Part shown: positions 1 to 8,813 of the stretch, piece after piece
Numbering within the stretch: the stretch's first letter is position 1
How the letters are laid out: each line of letters opens with the position of its first letter
Assembly (NCBI GenBank): GCA_965151315.1
Contig: CBCTZG010000016.1
Location: 1 to 40,921 of the forward strand
Direction of reading: 5' to 3'
DNA from: Avimonoglobus sp965151315
GTDB taxonomy: Bacteria; Bacillota; Clostridia; UBA1381
Length of the DNA stretch: 40,921 bases
The notes under the pieces: model-generated
Databases searched by the model: none
What the model saw: only the letters and a program-made list of their open reading frames with translations
What the model was told of the DNA's origin: nothing
Translations under genes and position numbers: made by a program

Positions 1-73
1 GGAGCGGGTGATGGGAATCGAACCCACACGACCAGCTTGGAAGGCTGGGATTCTACCATTGAACTACACCCGC
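1..73 (-). tRNA. tRNA-Gly (anticodon TCC)
   Basis: Read on the - strand this folds as a complete cloverleaf. The acceptor stem GCGGGTG/CACCCGC lies at 67-73 and 4-10. The anticodon loop CTTCCAA gives anticodon TCC (codons GGA/GGG), and the T arm is GTGGGTTCGATTCCCAT-like. The discriminator T is at base 3. Bases 1-2 are the first two residues of an encoded CCA, so the final A falls just outside the window. Its own promoter lies at 112-140. Confidence 0.97.
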
Positions 74-111
74 ACACATCTCCCGCCGGCAATTACCGGC
101 TGACCTAAACT

Positions 112-140
112 ATTATAGCAAAGCTGGTTGTATTTGTCAA
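112..140 (-). promoter_or_regulatory. Promoter of tRNA-Gly
   Basis: On the - strand TTGACA (135-140) and TATAAT (112-117) are separated by exactly 17 bases, with TG one base before the -10. This is a full sigma-A consensus, as expected for a stable RNA gene. The short leader between it and the tRNA contains a GCCGG/CCGGC hairpin at 85-100. Confidence 0.9.
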
Positions 141-200
141 CAGTTTTGTTAAAAAATTTTAATTCTATTATGTGGGTTTGCATATAGATGTGTTACATCG

Positions 201-242
201 CGGCATATTTTATTATGCGTAAATGCATAACAAAATATGTCG
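201..242. repeat. Long imperfect inverted repeat (hairpin)
   Basis: Bases 201-218 pair with 225-242 in 17 of 18 positions (one A-C mismatch, one G-T wobble) around a six-base loop. It is A+T rich in the middle and has no T-run on the + strand, so it is not an ordinary terminator for + transcription. It lies in the 325-base gap between the tRNA-Gly promoter and the ABC operon promoter. Function unknown. Confidence 0.6.
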
Positions 243-338
243 GCAAAAAAAGAATACGGGAATTTATTTGATTTTGTAACACAGCATTGACAAACCTACA
301 ATTGGTAAAACAGATTATCAAAATAACAGAATAACAGA

Positions 339-367
339 TTGATTTTTATATAGGAATATGATACAAT
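339..367 (+). promoter_or_regulatory. Promoter of the ABC/MATE export operon
   Basis: TTGATT (339-344), a 17-base spacer and TACAAT (362-367) lie 32 bases before the first start codon. A TTGACA at 287-292 further upstream lacks a convincing -10 partner. No other gene is visible between 141 and 398. Confidence 0.7.
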
Positions 368-398
368 AAAGCGATACTGAAAATGGAGGAATCGGCAT

Positions 399-1106
399 AT
401 GAGATTAGTCATTGCGCATTTGGCGAAACGGTTTGAAAAGAAGGAAGTTTTGCGGGATGTTGACTTTACCTTCGAGAGCGGCAAGATTTATGGGCTTTTA
501 GGCCGGAACGGCGCGGGAAAGACGACGCTTTTCAATTGCCTGAATCGGGATATTGACATAGATGAAGGCGATTTTTATATAGAGGAAAACGGAAGCCGCA
601 GCCCGCTGCGGGCGGAGGATGTGGGATATGTTTTGTCTACGCCCACGGTGCCGGAATTCCTAACCGGGCGGGAATTTTTAAAGTTTTTTCTGGACATCAA
701 TGAAAAGACGGTAAAAGCGCCAAAACCTATCGATGCGTATTTTGATGAGATGCATATTGCCCGGGAGGACCGGGACAAGTTGTTAAAAGATTATTCCCAT
801 GGCATGAAAAATAAAATGCAGATGCTGGCCAATATGATCGCCCAGCCGAAGCTGATGCTGCTAGACGAGCCGCTGACTTCGCTGGATGTGGTTGTGGCGG
901 AGGAAATGAAACAGGTTTTGCGGTCTTTAAAAACAGGCCGCATTACTATTTTTTCGACACATATTTTGGATCTTGCTCTGGACTTGTGTGATGAGATCGT
1001 ACTGCTGAATCATGGCGAGCTGGAAACGATAGATAAGAGTGACCTGGACAGCCGGGAGTTTAAGGATAAGATCATCGCGGCGCTAAAGGAGGAGGCAAAT
1101 GGGTAA
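399..1106 (+). CDS. ABC transporter ATP-binding protein
   Basis: A 235-residue ABC ATPase that would power the membrane protein encoded next. Visible motifs are Walker A GRNGAGKTT at about 35-43, a degenerate signature YSHGMKNK at about 132-139 and Walker B LMLLDEP at about 152-158 followed by the D-loop SLD. A His in the expected H-loop position follows in FSTHIL. The glutamine of the Q-loop is not evident. Length and motif style match the single-domain ATPases of drug, lantibiotic or ABC-2 type exporters. The ATG at 399 is preceded by GGAGG with good spacing. The stop overlaps the start of the permease by 8 bases, implying translational coupling. The substrate cannot be inferred. Confidence 0.92.
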   Translation: MRLVIAHLAKRFEKKEVLRDVDFTFESGKIYGLLGRNGAGKTTLFNCLNRDIDIDEGDFYIEENGSRSPLRAEDVGYVLSTPTVPEFLTGREFLKFFLDINEKTVKAPKPIDAYFDEMHIAREDRDKLLKDYSHGMKNKMQMLANMIAQPKLMLLDEPLTSLDVVVAEEMKQVLRSLKTGRITIFSTHILDLALDLCDEIVLLNHGELETIDKSDLDSREFKDKIIAALKEEANG

Positions 1107-2670
1107 GACGTTTAAGCTTTCATTTACCCTAAAAAATACATATCGGGTCAATAGCATCCTGTATGCGCTGAAGCAGATCCCGCTGATTAAACGGATCCTG
1201 CCGGAAACGCTGTATCGGGCGCAGGGGCTCAAGATATTTGCGAATGTGATCGCCGTGTTATGGGAGATTGGCTCCGCCTTTGTCGGAAAGCTGCTTTATT
1301 TCGCGGTCATGCTTGCCGGCATGTCGGTTCTTTACGGGGCGGTACCCAGGGAACGCGCTTTTCTGCATATCCTGTTTTTCTTGACAATCATCGGCGCGTT
1401 GCTCAACACCTACATGTTCAATCCCACAAAAGACAAATATTACGCGATGGTCTCCATGCGGATGGACGCCAAAAGCTATACACTGGTCAATTATGGATAC
1501 GCAATCCTCAAGCTGTTGGTGGGATTTTTCATTTTTGGGCTGCTGTTCGGCAGGGTCTGCGGCGTACCGCTGTGGGTCTGCGTGCTGATCCCGTTTTTCG
1601 CGGCGGGCTTGAAACTGACGGTGGCGGTATATGCGCTTTGGGACTATGAAAAGCACAGAAAGATCAAAAATGAAAACCGGATGGACAAGCTGGTCTGGCT
1701 GATCGTCGCCGTTTTACTGGCGGCCGCCTATGGTTTGCCCGCCGCCGGTTTCGTCCTGCCTGTGCCTGTTTGCGTTGGGTTTATGGCGCTGGCGATCCTG
1801 AGCGGCCTGCTGGCACTGCGGAAAATACTGGCCTTTGGCCATTACCGGGAAATGTACCAGAAGATCCTGGCGGACGCGGTAAATCAAATTGATACGGTGT
1901 CGCAGCGGGATTTGCGGGCAAACAGAAAGCTGATCTCTGGGGACGCTGGGATCACCAGCCAAAAAACGGGCCTTGAATATTTGAACGAGCTGTTTATCAA
2001 GCGCCATAAAACGATCCTATGGAAGGCGTCCCAGCTGATTACAGCCGTGTGCCTTGGCTTGATTGCCGTGATACTGGTGATTTTCCAGCTTGCGCCGGCG
2101 TTCCGGGAGAAAACCAACGAACTGTTGATGAATTTTCTGCCGTATTTTGTATTTATCATGTATGCGATCAATCGGGGAACTGGATTTACAAAAGCGCTGT
2201 TTATGAACTGCGATCACAGCCTTCTGACGTATCCGTTTTATAAGCGGCCAGGGCAAGTCCTGCGGCTGTTTCGGATCCGGCTTCGGGAGATCATTAAAAT
2301 CAATCTGCTGCCGGCAGCGGTCATTGGCGGGGGGTTGGCGCTGCTGCTGTGGGCCTCCGGCGGAACGGACAATCCGGTGAATTATGGGGTACTGCTGGTT
2401 TCGATCCTATGCATGAGTATCTTTTTTTCGGTGCATTATCTCACGATCTACTATTTGATGCAGCCCTATAATGCCGCTACGGAGATGAAAAACGCGACGT
2501 ACCAGATTGTAATGACTGCCACGTACCTGGTAAGCTTTTATATTATGAGGCTGCGATTGAATACCCTTGTATTCGGCGGGATGACGATCGTGTTCTGCCT
2601 GCTGTACTGCGTCATCGCTTGTATATTGGTTTATCGGCTGGCACCGAAGACCTTTCGGCTGCGGCAGTAA
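1099..2670 (+). CDS. ABC exporter membrane protein (putative permease)
   Basis: A 523-residue, very hydrophobic protein with about ten to twelve predicted membrane segments. Clear ones lie near residues 55-80, 88-106, 130-180, 197-245, 310-335 and 400-515, with a soluble stretch around 245-305. I recognise no family-specific motif. The permease call rests on the membrane topology and the 8-base overlap with the ATPase gene. It is larger than a typical six-helix ABC-2 permease, so it may be a duplicated or fused-type exporter subunit. AGGAGG (about 1087-1092) precedes the ATG inside the ATPase gene. The partner gene is certain, the transported substrate is not. Confidence 0.75.
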   Translation: MGKTFKLSFTLKNTYRVNSILYALKQIPLIKRILPETLYRAQGLKIFANVIAVLWEIGSAFVGKLLYFAVMLAGMSVLYGAVPRERAFLHILFFLTIIGALLNTYMFNPTKDKYYAMVSMRMDAKSYTLVNYGYAILKLLVGFFIFGLLFGRVCGVPLWVCVLIPFFAAGLKLTVAVYALWDYEKHRKIKNENRMDKLVWLIVAVLLAAAYGLPAAGFVLPVPVCVGFMALAILSGLLALRKILAFGHYREMYQKILADAVNQIDTVSQRDLRANRKLISGDAGITSQKTGLEYLNELFIKRHKTILWKASQLITAVCLGLIAVILVIFQLAPAFREKTNELLMNFLPYFVFIMYAINRGTGFTKALFMNCDHSLLTYPFYKRPGQVLRLFRIRLREIIKINLLPAAVIGGGLALLLWASGGTDNPVNYGVLLVSILCMSIFFSVHYLTIYYLMQPYNAATEMKNATYQIVMTATYLVSFYIMRLRLNTLVFGGMTIVFCLLYCVIACILVYRLAPKTFRLRQ

Positions 2671-2722
2671 TGGGCGGGAATGAAAGCGGACATTTCGAAA
2701 CCGTAATCAAAGGGGGAGCTGT

Positions 2723-4066
2723 GTGAATCAGAATTTAACAGAAGGCAGGATCGGCAAATCCTTGCTGACATTTAGCCTGCCCTTAATATGCGGCAATTTG
2801 CTGCAGCAGGTTTACAACGTGGCGGATACGCTGATTGTAGGGAAGACGATTGGGCCTTCGGCACTGGCCGCCGTAGGCTCGTCGTACGCCTTGATGGTGC
2901 TGTTGACCTCGGTGATTTTAGGCCTTTGTATGGGCAGCGGCGTAGTGCTGGCGCAGCTGTTTGGCGCCCGGCGGGAAGATGATTTCCGGTGCAGTATCGC
3001 CAATGCGTTTGTTTTGATTCTGGCGGTTTCCGTGCTGATTAACCTGCTGGCGTTTTTGCTGCTGGATAAGCTGATTGTATGGATGCGAATCCCGCCGGAG
3101 GCGGCGGAGGAAACGCGGGAATATCTGCGGATTATTTTTGTAGGGATTACGGCGGTCTTTTTGTACAATTTTTTTGCCGCCGTTTTACGGAGCGTGGGTA
3201 ATACCACAGCGGCCCTGGTTTTTCTGGGAATTTCCGCCGCGGTCAATATTGTGCTGGACCTTGTCTTCATCCTGTTCTGCAATATGGGTGTTGCCGGCGC
3301 CGCTTGGGCCACTGTGATTGCGCAGGCCTTGTCAGCGGTGAATATGACAGTATATTTTTTCTGGCGGTGCCGGGCGCTTTGCCCCCAAAAGCGGCATTTG
3401 CGCTATGACCGCCGGCTGTTGGGTCTGTTGCTCAGCAATTCCGCTTTGACGGCGGTGCAGCAGTCCATTATGAATTTTGGGATTTTAATGGTGCAGGGTC
3501 TGGTAAATAGCTTTGGGTTTGCCGCCAGCGCCGCGTTTGCAGCAGTGGTGAAGATTGACGCCTTTGCTTATATGCCGGCCCAGGATTTTGGAAACGCATT
3601 TTCTACCTTTACCGCGCAGAATTATGGCGCCGGGAAATTTGCGCGGATCCGCCGGGGGAGCAAAACAGCCCTGCTGATGTCGGTGATATTCTGTATCGCG
3701 GCGTCTGCCTGCGTCTGCGGGCTGGCAAAGCCATTCATGCTGCTGTTTGTAAAGCCGGAAGAAACGGAGATCATCCGGATCGGCGTACAGTATCTGCACA
3801 TTGAGGGAGCATTTTACGCGGGGATCGGTATTCTATTTCTGCTGTATGGCTTTTACCGGGGGATCGGTCGGCCGGGGATGTCGGTGGTTTTAACAGTGCT
3901 TTCCCTGGGAAGCCGGGTGGCGCTGGCATACGGTCTCTCCGCTTTGCCGGGCGTAGGCATTTTGGGCGTATGGTGGGCGGTGCCCATAGGCTGGGGGTTG
4001 GCGGATTTGTTTGGCGTTTGGTATTATTACGCCCGGGACGGCAAAATCCTGCCCCGCTCCGGCTGA
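2723..4066 (+). CDS. MATE family efflux transporter
   Basis: A 447-residue multidrug and toxin extrusion (MATE) family membrane protein, a cation-coupled antiporter with twelve expected helices. The N-terminal pattern of a short tail, then SLLTFSLPLICGNLLQQVYN and VADTLIVGK, is characteristic of the Gram-positive NorM/DinF-like branch. The second half repeats the pattern from about residue 235. The start is a GTG at 2723 behind GGGGGAG with a short four-base gap. It lies 52 bases after the ABC permease with no terminator between, so it is probably co-transcribed with it. A terminator follows immediately. The exported substrate is unknown. Confidence 0.92.
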   Translation: MNQNLTEGRIGKSLLTFSLPLICGNLLQQVYNVADTLIVGKTIGPSALAAVGSSYALMVLLTSVILGLCMGSGVVLAQLFGARREDDFRCSIANAFVLILAVSVLINLLAFLLLDKLIVWMRIPPEAAEETREYLRIIFVGITAVFLYNFFAAVLRSVGNTTAALVFLGISAAVNIVLDLVFILFCNMGVAGAAWATVIAQALSAVNMTVYFFWRCRALCPQKRHLRYDRRLLGLLLSNSALTAVQQSIMNFGILMVQGLVNSFGFAASAAFAAVVKIDAFAYMPAQDFGNAFSTFTAQNYGAGKFARIRRGSKTALLMSVIFCIAASACVCGLAKPFMLLFVKPEETEIIRIGVQYLHIEGAFYAGIGILFLLYGFYRGIGRPGMSVVLTVLSLGSRVALAYGLSALPGVGILGVWWAVPIGWGLADLFGVWYYYARDGKILPRSG

Positions 4067-4098
4067 AACGTATGCGGAAAACCGTATGCGTTTTTATT
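4066..4098 (+). terminator. Intrinsic terminator after the MATE gene
   Basis: A 12-pair stem (4066-4077 with 4082-4093, two G-T wobbles) with an AAAA loop, ending in a T-rich run. It begins on the last base of the MATE stop codon. Confidence 0.8.
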
Positions 4099-4121
4099 TT
4101 TCATAAAATTTAGAAAAAATA

Positions 4122-4150
4122 TTGATATTGTTGCCTAAAAAAGGTATAAT
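4122..4150 (+). promoter_or_regulatory. Promoter of the gltX-glnS-trpS-wecAB operon
   Basis: TTGATA (4122-4127), 17 bases, then TATAAT (4145-4150). The roughly 50-base leader holds a small ATGCC/GGCAT hairpin at 4172-4187, but it is far too short for a T-box. Confidence 0.85.
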
Positions 4151-4209
4151 AGTGTATATTGCTGTAATTCTATGCCTGATTCGGCATAACACGGAAAGGA
4201 AACAAAAGA

Positions 4210-5868
4210 ATGGATAATCAGAGGCTTGCGGAATTGCTTTTTCCAAATATTGCGGACACGCCGGCGGATATAGAAAAAAGGTATCCCAAACGGGATCTGG
4301 CGCCGGGCGCCGTGGTGACCCGGTTTGCCCCCAGCCCAACCGGATTTTTACATATCGGCGGGCTGTTTGCGGCGTTTGTGGCGGAGCGGGCGGCCCACAC
4401 CACAGGCGGCGTGTTCTTTCTCCGAATTGAAGACACAGACAAAAAAAGAGAGGTAGAAAACGGGATATCCGGCATTGTCCGGGGGATCCAGAACTTTGGG
4501 ATTCGGATTGATGAGGGGATGCTGTCGGAGACAGAATCCCAGGGGGCGTATGGCCCTTATATCCAGAGCCAGCGCAAAGAAATCTATCAGGTCTACTGCA
4601 AATCCCTTGTAGAGCGCGGGCTTGCGTACCCCTGCTTCTGCTCCGCCGAGGAGCTGGGCAGCATCCGGGAACAGCAGGAGGCCCAGAAGCTGACGCCGGG
4701 GTATTACGGAGAATTTGCCAAGTGCAGGACGCTGACCATGGAGGAAATCCAGGAGAGGATCGGAAACGGCGAGCCATATGTAGTGCGGCTGAAATCACCG
4801 GGGGATCCTAATCGGCGGATCGCGTTTGACGACGGCATCAAAGGAAAAATCGAGATGCCGGAGAATGTACAGGATGTCGTGCTGCTAAAAACGGACGGGA
4901 TCCCCACATATCATTTTGCCCACGCGGTGGACGACCATCTGATGGGCACTACGGATGTAATTCGGGGGGACGAATGGATCTCCTCCGCCCCCGTCCATTT
5001 GCAGCTGTTTGATCTGCTGGGCTTTGCCCGGCCGCGGTATTGCCATATTTCTCCGATCATGAAGGAGGACGCGGAAACCGGCGGTAAACGGAAGCTTTCC
5101 AAGCGGAAGGATCCGGAGGCGGCGGTGGACTATTATCACGAGGTGGGCTATCCTAACGGAGCCGTATTGGAATATCTTCTGACCATCGCCAATTCGAACT
5201 ATGAGGAATGGCGGCTTGCCAATCCGGACGCACCCATGGACGCCTTTGATTTTTCCTTTGCCCACATGAGCAAGGCCGGCGCTTTATTTGATTTGATGAA
5301 GCTGACGGACATCAGCAAAACATATATTTCTAAGCTGAACGCTGACGCGGTTTATGAGGCGGTAACCGCCTGGGCGGCGGAATACGCGCCGGATTTCTGC
5401 TCGAAGATTACAGCGGATCCGGCCTACACGAGACGGATATTTGGCATTGAACGAGGCAATGAGAAGCCCAGAAAGGATATCGCGAAATGGGAAGACACCG
5501 TTGAATATACGGCGTATTTTTATGAAGACCCCGCGGAATTCGCGTATCCGGAAAATCTATCCAGCGCGGACATGGCGGAAATTTTAAAGACCTACAAAAC
5601 GGTATATCGGCATACGGATACCCAGGAGGACTGGTTCCCCCGGATCCGGGAGATGAGTGAGGCGCTGGGATACGCCAAGGCGCCGAAGCTGTATAAAAAG
5701 GATCCAGAGGCATTTAAGGGGCACGTTGGGGACGTGAGCACAGTGATCCGAGTAGCGGTCACTGGCCGGCGGAATACACCGGATTTATACCAGATCCTAC
5801 AGGCGCTGGGGGAAGAAACGGTTATGCGGCGGCTGGATCAGGCCATTGCTATGCTGGAAAATGCGTAA
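4210..5868 (+). CDS. gltX: Glutamate--tRNA ligase
   Basis: A cytoplasmic class I aminoacyl-tRNA synthetase that charges tRNA(Glu). The HIGH-region signature PSPTGFLHIGG is at residues 41-51 and the KMSKS-type loop KLSKR at 295-299. CFC (142, 144) with C172 in YYGEFAKC resembles the zinc knuckle of bacterial GluRS. At 552 residues it is longer than the common form of about 485, with some 35 residues before the catalytic fold, a form I associate with Clostridia. AAAGGA precedes the ATG by nine bases. It is the first gene of a six-gene operon and lies 26 bases before glnS. Whether it also charges tRNA(Gln) cannot be read off; the neighbouring GlnRS suggests it need not. Confidence 0.96.
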   Translation: MDNQRLAELLFPNIADTPADIEKRYPKRDLAPGAVVTRFAPSPTGFLHIGGLFAAFVAERAAHTTGGVFFLRIEDTDKKREVENGISGIVRGIQNFGIRIDEGMLSETESQGAYGPYIQSQRKEIYQVYCKSLVERGLAYPCFCSAEELGSIREQQEAQKLTPGYYGEFAKCRTLTMEEIQERIGNGEPYVVRLKSPGDPNRRIAFDDGIKGKIEMPENVQDVVLLKTDGIPTYHFAHAVDDHLMGTTDVIRGDEWISSAPVHLQLFDLLGFARPRYCHISPIMKEDAETGGKRKLSKRKDPEAAVDYYHEVGYPNGAVLEYLLTIANSNYEEWRLANPDAPMDAFDFSFAHMSKAGALFDLMKLTDISKTYISKLNADAVYEAVTAWAAEYAPDFCSKITADPAYTRRIFGIERGNEKPRKDIAKWEDTVEYTAYFYEDPAEFAYPENLSSADMAEILKTYKTVYRHTDTQEDWFPRIREMSEALGYAKAPKLYKKDPEAFKGHVGDVSTVIRVAVTGRRNTPDLYQILQALGEETVMRRLDQAIAMLENA

Positions 5869-5894
5869 AACACGGGGAAAGGATGGAACAATGA

Positions 5895-7592
5895 ATGCAG
5901 GATATTGAAAATAACAGCACGGAAAATCAGGAAAGCAGCAGTACAAATTTTATTCATGAAGCGATTAACCGGGATTTGGCGGAGGGTGTGTATGACCATG
6001 TGCAGACCCGTTTCCCGCCGGAGCCCAACGGATATTTGCATATTGGCCATGCTAAGGCGATCTGCATCAATTTCGGCACGGCGAAAAAGTATGCGGGCAC
6101 ATGCAACCTCCGCCTGGACGATACCAATCCCACGAAGGAGGACACGGAGTATGTGGACGCGATTATGGAAGACATCCGATGGCTGGGCTTCCAATGGGAT
6201 CAGCTGTTGTACGCTTCGGACTACTTTGACGAAATCTATGACGCGGCTGTCCGCCTGATCAAAATGGGGAAGGCCTATGTGGACGATCTGTCGGCTGACG
6301 AGATCCGGGAATACCGCGGTACTTTGAAGGAACCAGGCAAAAACAGCCCGTACCGGGACAGAAGCATTGAAGAAAATCTGGATTTGTTCGCGCGGATGAC
6401 CAAAGGCGAGTTTGCCAATGGGGAACGGGTCCTCCGGGCCAAAATCGACATGGCCTCCAGTAACTTGAATATGCGGGACCCGGTGATTTACCGCATCCTT
6501 CACGCAGCCCATCACCGGACGGGAGACAAGTGGTGCGTATATCCTATGTATGATTTCGCCCATCCAATTTCCGATACGGTAGAGGGTGTGACCCATTCGC
6601 TGTGCTCCCTGGAATTTGAGGATCACCGGCCTTTATACGACTGGTTCTTGCGGGAGCTGGGCTATGCGCATCCGTCCCGGCAGATTGAGTTTGCCCGGAT
6701 GAATTTAAATTATACCCTGACCAGTAAGCGTAAATGTCTAAAGCTGGTACAGGACGGCATTGTGTCCGGCTGGGACGATCCCCGGATGGGGACGCTGTGC
6801 GGCATGCGCCGGCGGGGCTATACGCCGGCGGCGATCCGGGATTTTTGCGACCGGATCGGGGTCGCGAAGGCCAACAGTGTGATTGAGTTTGGGCTTTTGG
6901 AGCACTGTGTCCGGGAGGATCTGAACCAAAAGGCGCCCCGGGCTATGGCTGTCCTGCGGCCGATCAAACTGATCATTGATAATTATCCGGCGGGACGAGT
7001 TGAAGAAATTGAAGTGGAAAATAACCCGGAAAACCCGGCGGCCGGTACCCGGAAAATTGAGTTTTCCCGGGAACTGTATATCGAGGCGGAGGACTTTATG
7101 GAGGAGCCGCCGAAAAAGTATTTCCGGCTTTCGCCGGGGCGGGAGGTACGGCTGAAAAGCGCGTATTATGTCACCTGTACCGGCTGCGAAAAGGACGAAG
7201 ACGGTAAGGTGACTGTGGTACACTGTACTTATGATCCCCAGACAAAGGGCGGACAATCGCCGGATGGCCGGAAGGTAAAGGGTACCATCCACTGGGTCAG
7301 CGCAGAGCATGCAATCAACGGGGAAATCCGCCTGTATGACCGGCTGTTTACTGTGGAAAACCCATCGGATGAAAGTAAGGTGGGAAGCTTTTTAGAAAAC
7401 CTGAATCCGGCGTCGGCAGAGGTTTTACAGAATTGTAAGATTGAAAGCACGTTACAGGGCGTAAAGCCGGGGGACAGTTTCCAGTTCCTGCGGATGGGAT
7501 ATTTCTGCGTGGATCCCGACAGTACCCCGGCCCGTCTGGTATTTAATCGGACAGTGGCCCTGAAGGATTCCTGGGCAAAGGTAAATCGATAA
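5895..7592 (+). CDS. glnS: Glutamine--tRNA ligase
   Basis: A 565-residue class I synthetase that charges tRNA(Gln) directly. PPEPNGYLHIGHAKA holds the HIGH motif at 49-52. LTSKRK at about 275-280 is the KMSKS counterpart. The C-terminal half, from about residue 350, carries the two beta-barrel anticodon-binding domains typical of GlnRS rather than GluRS. GlnRS is patchy in bacteria and is generally attributed to transfer from eukaryotes. Here it coexists with GatCAB encoded 22 kb downstream. An AGGA lies 11 bases before the ATG at 5895. An upstream ATG at 5891 opens only a five-codon frame and is not the start. It is followed seven bases later by the aminotransferase gene. Confidence 0.96.
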   Translation: MQDIENNSTENQESSSTNFIHEAINRDLAEGVYDHVQTRFPPEPNGYLHIGHAKAICINFGTAKKYAGTCNLRLDDTNPTKEDTEYVDAIMEDIRWLGFQWDQLLYASDYFDEIYDAAVRLIKMGKAYVDDLSADEIREYRGTLKEPGKNSPYRDRSIEENLDLFARMTKGEFANGERVLRAKIDMASSNLNMRDPVIYRILHAAHHRTGDKWCVYPMYDFAHPISDTVEGVTHSLCSLEFEDHRPLYDWFLRELGYAHPSRQIEFARMNLNYTLTSKRKCLKLVQDGIVSGWDDPRMGTLCGMRRRGYTPAAIRDFCDRIGVAKANSVIEFGLLEHCVREDLNQKAPRAMAVLRPIKLIIDNYPAGRVEEIEVENNPENPAAGTRKIEFSRELYIEAEDFMEEPPKKYFRLSPGREVRLKSAYYVTCTGCEKDEDGKVTVVHCTYDPQTKGGQSPDGRKVKGTIHWVSAEHAINGEIRLYDRLFTVENPSDESKVGSFLENLNPASAEVLQNCKIESTLQGVKPGDSFQFLRMGYFCVDPDSTPARLVFNRTVALKDSWAKVNR

Positions 7593-7599
7593 GGAGAGA

Positions 7600-8799
7600 A
7601 TGACAGTGGAAGAAAATACGAAATATTTATCAGAACGGATCAAGCCCTTAAAGGCGTCTGCGATCCGGGAAATGTTTAAGCTGATGGCGGATCCGGCGGT
7701 GATTTCTTTGGCCGGCGGGTCTCCGGCGCCGGAATTGTTTCCCGGTGAGGAGCTTTCCAAAATCGCAGGGAAAATCCTGATGACCAATCCCGCCGGCGCG
7801 CTGGCTTATGGGACGACAGACGGCTACGGGCCTTTCAAGGAAATGGTGGAAAAGCGGGTGCGCAAAGTCAACTCCATGGGCCCGGCGGACAAAATCATCA
7901 TTACCACCGGCGCCCAGCAGGGGATCGACCTGGCGGTAAAGGTGCTGGTCAACGAAGGGGAAGACGTGGTTGTGGAGGCCCCGACCTTTGTAGGGACGCT
8001 AAATTCCATGCGGGGGTATCAGGCAAATTTGATCGGCGTACCTATGGAAGAAGACGGCATGGACATGGAAAAGCTGGAGGAAGTTTTGAAAAACAACAAG
8101 GTCAAGCTGATCTACACAATCCCCACCTTCCAGAATCCATCCGGAATTACCATGAGCCTGGACAAGCGGAAGCAGCTTCTGGCCTTGGCCGAGCAGTATG
8201 ATGTTATCATTTTGGAGGATAACCCGTACGGTGACCTGCGGTTCGCCGGGGAAGACGTACCGACGATCAAATCAATGGACACAAACGGCCGGGTCATCTA
8301 TGTGGGCTCCTTTTCGAAAATCCTGTCTCCCGGCCTGCGGCTGGGATACACAGTGGCTAACGCGGAATTTTCCGGCAGGATTGAGGTGGCCAAGCAGGCC
8401 AACGACGTACATACCCCAGTCCTGACCCAGATGATGGCGTATGAGTTCCTGAAAAAATACGATATTGAAACGTATATCGAGAAGTCAAGAAAGCTGTACG
8501 GGGAAAAATGCGCGTATATGCTGGAATGTATGGATCAGTATTTCCCCAAGTCTGTGACGTATACCCGGCCTCAGGGCGGGCTGTTTATCTGGTGTACAAT
8601 GCCGGAAGGAACAGACGCCAACGCCGTTTTGGCAGCCTGCTTAAAAGAAAAAGTAGCGTTTGTGACTGGAAACAGCTTCGCCACAGACGCCCAAGCGCCG
8701 TCGAACCAGTTCCGGCTGAATTATTCCACCATGCCGAAAGAGAAGATTAGGGCGGGAATCGAAACCATCGGCCGGGTGCTCGCGGCGATGCTGGGCTAA
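7600..8799 (+). CDS. PLP-dependent aminotransferase, class I/II
   Basis: A 399-residue fold-type I pyridoxal-phosphate aminotransferase related to the 2-aminoadipate/aromatic (LysN, Aro8) group, without a MocR-like DNA-binding domain. Visible signatures are SLAGGSPAPELFP near residue 35, TTGAQQGIDL near 105, EAPTF near 127, LEDNPYGDLRF near 207 and the PLP lysine in SFSKILSPGLRLGY near 235. The amino donor and acceptor cannot be assigned. Its place between glnS and trpS suggests amino-acid metabolism. The AGGAG at 7592-7596 is only three bases from the ATG at 7600 but nine from an in-frame GTG at 7606, so the true start may be the GTG, two codons later. Confidence 0.9.
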   Translation: MTVEENTKYLSERIKPLKASAIREMFKLMADPAVISLAGGSPAPELFPGEELSKIAGKILMTNPAGALAYGTTDGYGPFKEMVEKRVRKVNSMGPADKIIITTGAQQGIDLAVKVLVNEGEDVVVEAPTFVGTLNSMRGYQANLIGVPMEEDGMDMEKLEEVLKNNKVKLIYTIPTFQNPSGITMSLDKRKQLLALAEQYDVIILEDNPYGDLRFAGEDVPTIKSMDTNGRVIYVGSFSKILSPGLRLGYTVANAEFSGRIEVAKQANDVHTPVLTQMMAYEFLKKYDIETYIEKSRKLYGEKCAYMLECMDQYFPKSVTYTRPQGGLFIWCTMPEGTDANAVLAACLKEKVAFVTGNSFATDAQAPSNQFRLNYSTMPKEKIRAGIETIGRVLAAMLG

Positions 8800-8813
8800 A
8801 AGGAGTATAGAAC

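Noticed and set aside
4151..4209. T-box leader before the synthetase operon
   Set aside because: Only about 50 bases lie between promoter and start, with no specifier stem or T-box sequence.
4094..4798. A 234-codon - strand frame over the start of gltX and its promoter
   Set aside because: It is antisense to a certain gene, has low-complexity Pro/Ser/Arg composition, lacks a ribosome binding site and covers the gltX promoter.
5838..6626. A 262-codon - strand frame opposite glnS
   Set aside because: It is the mirror of the GlnRS coding frame, with no start signal and no recognisable motif.
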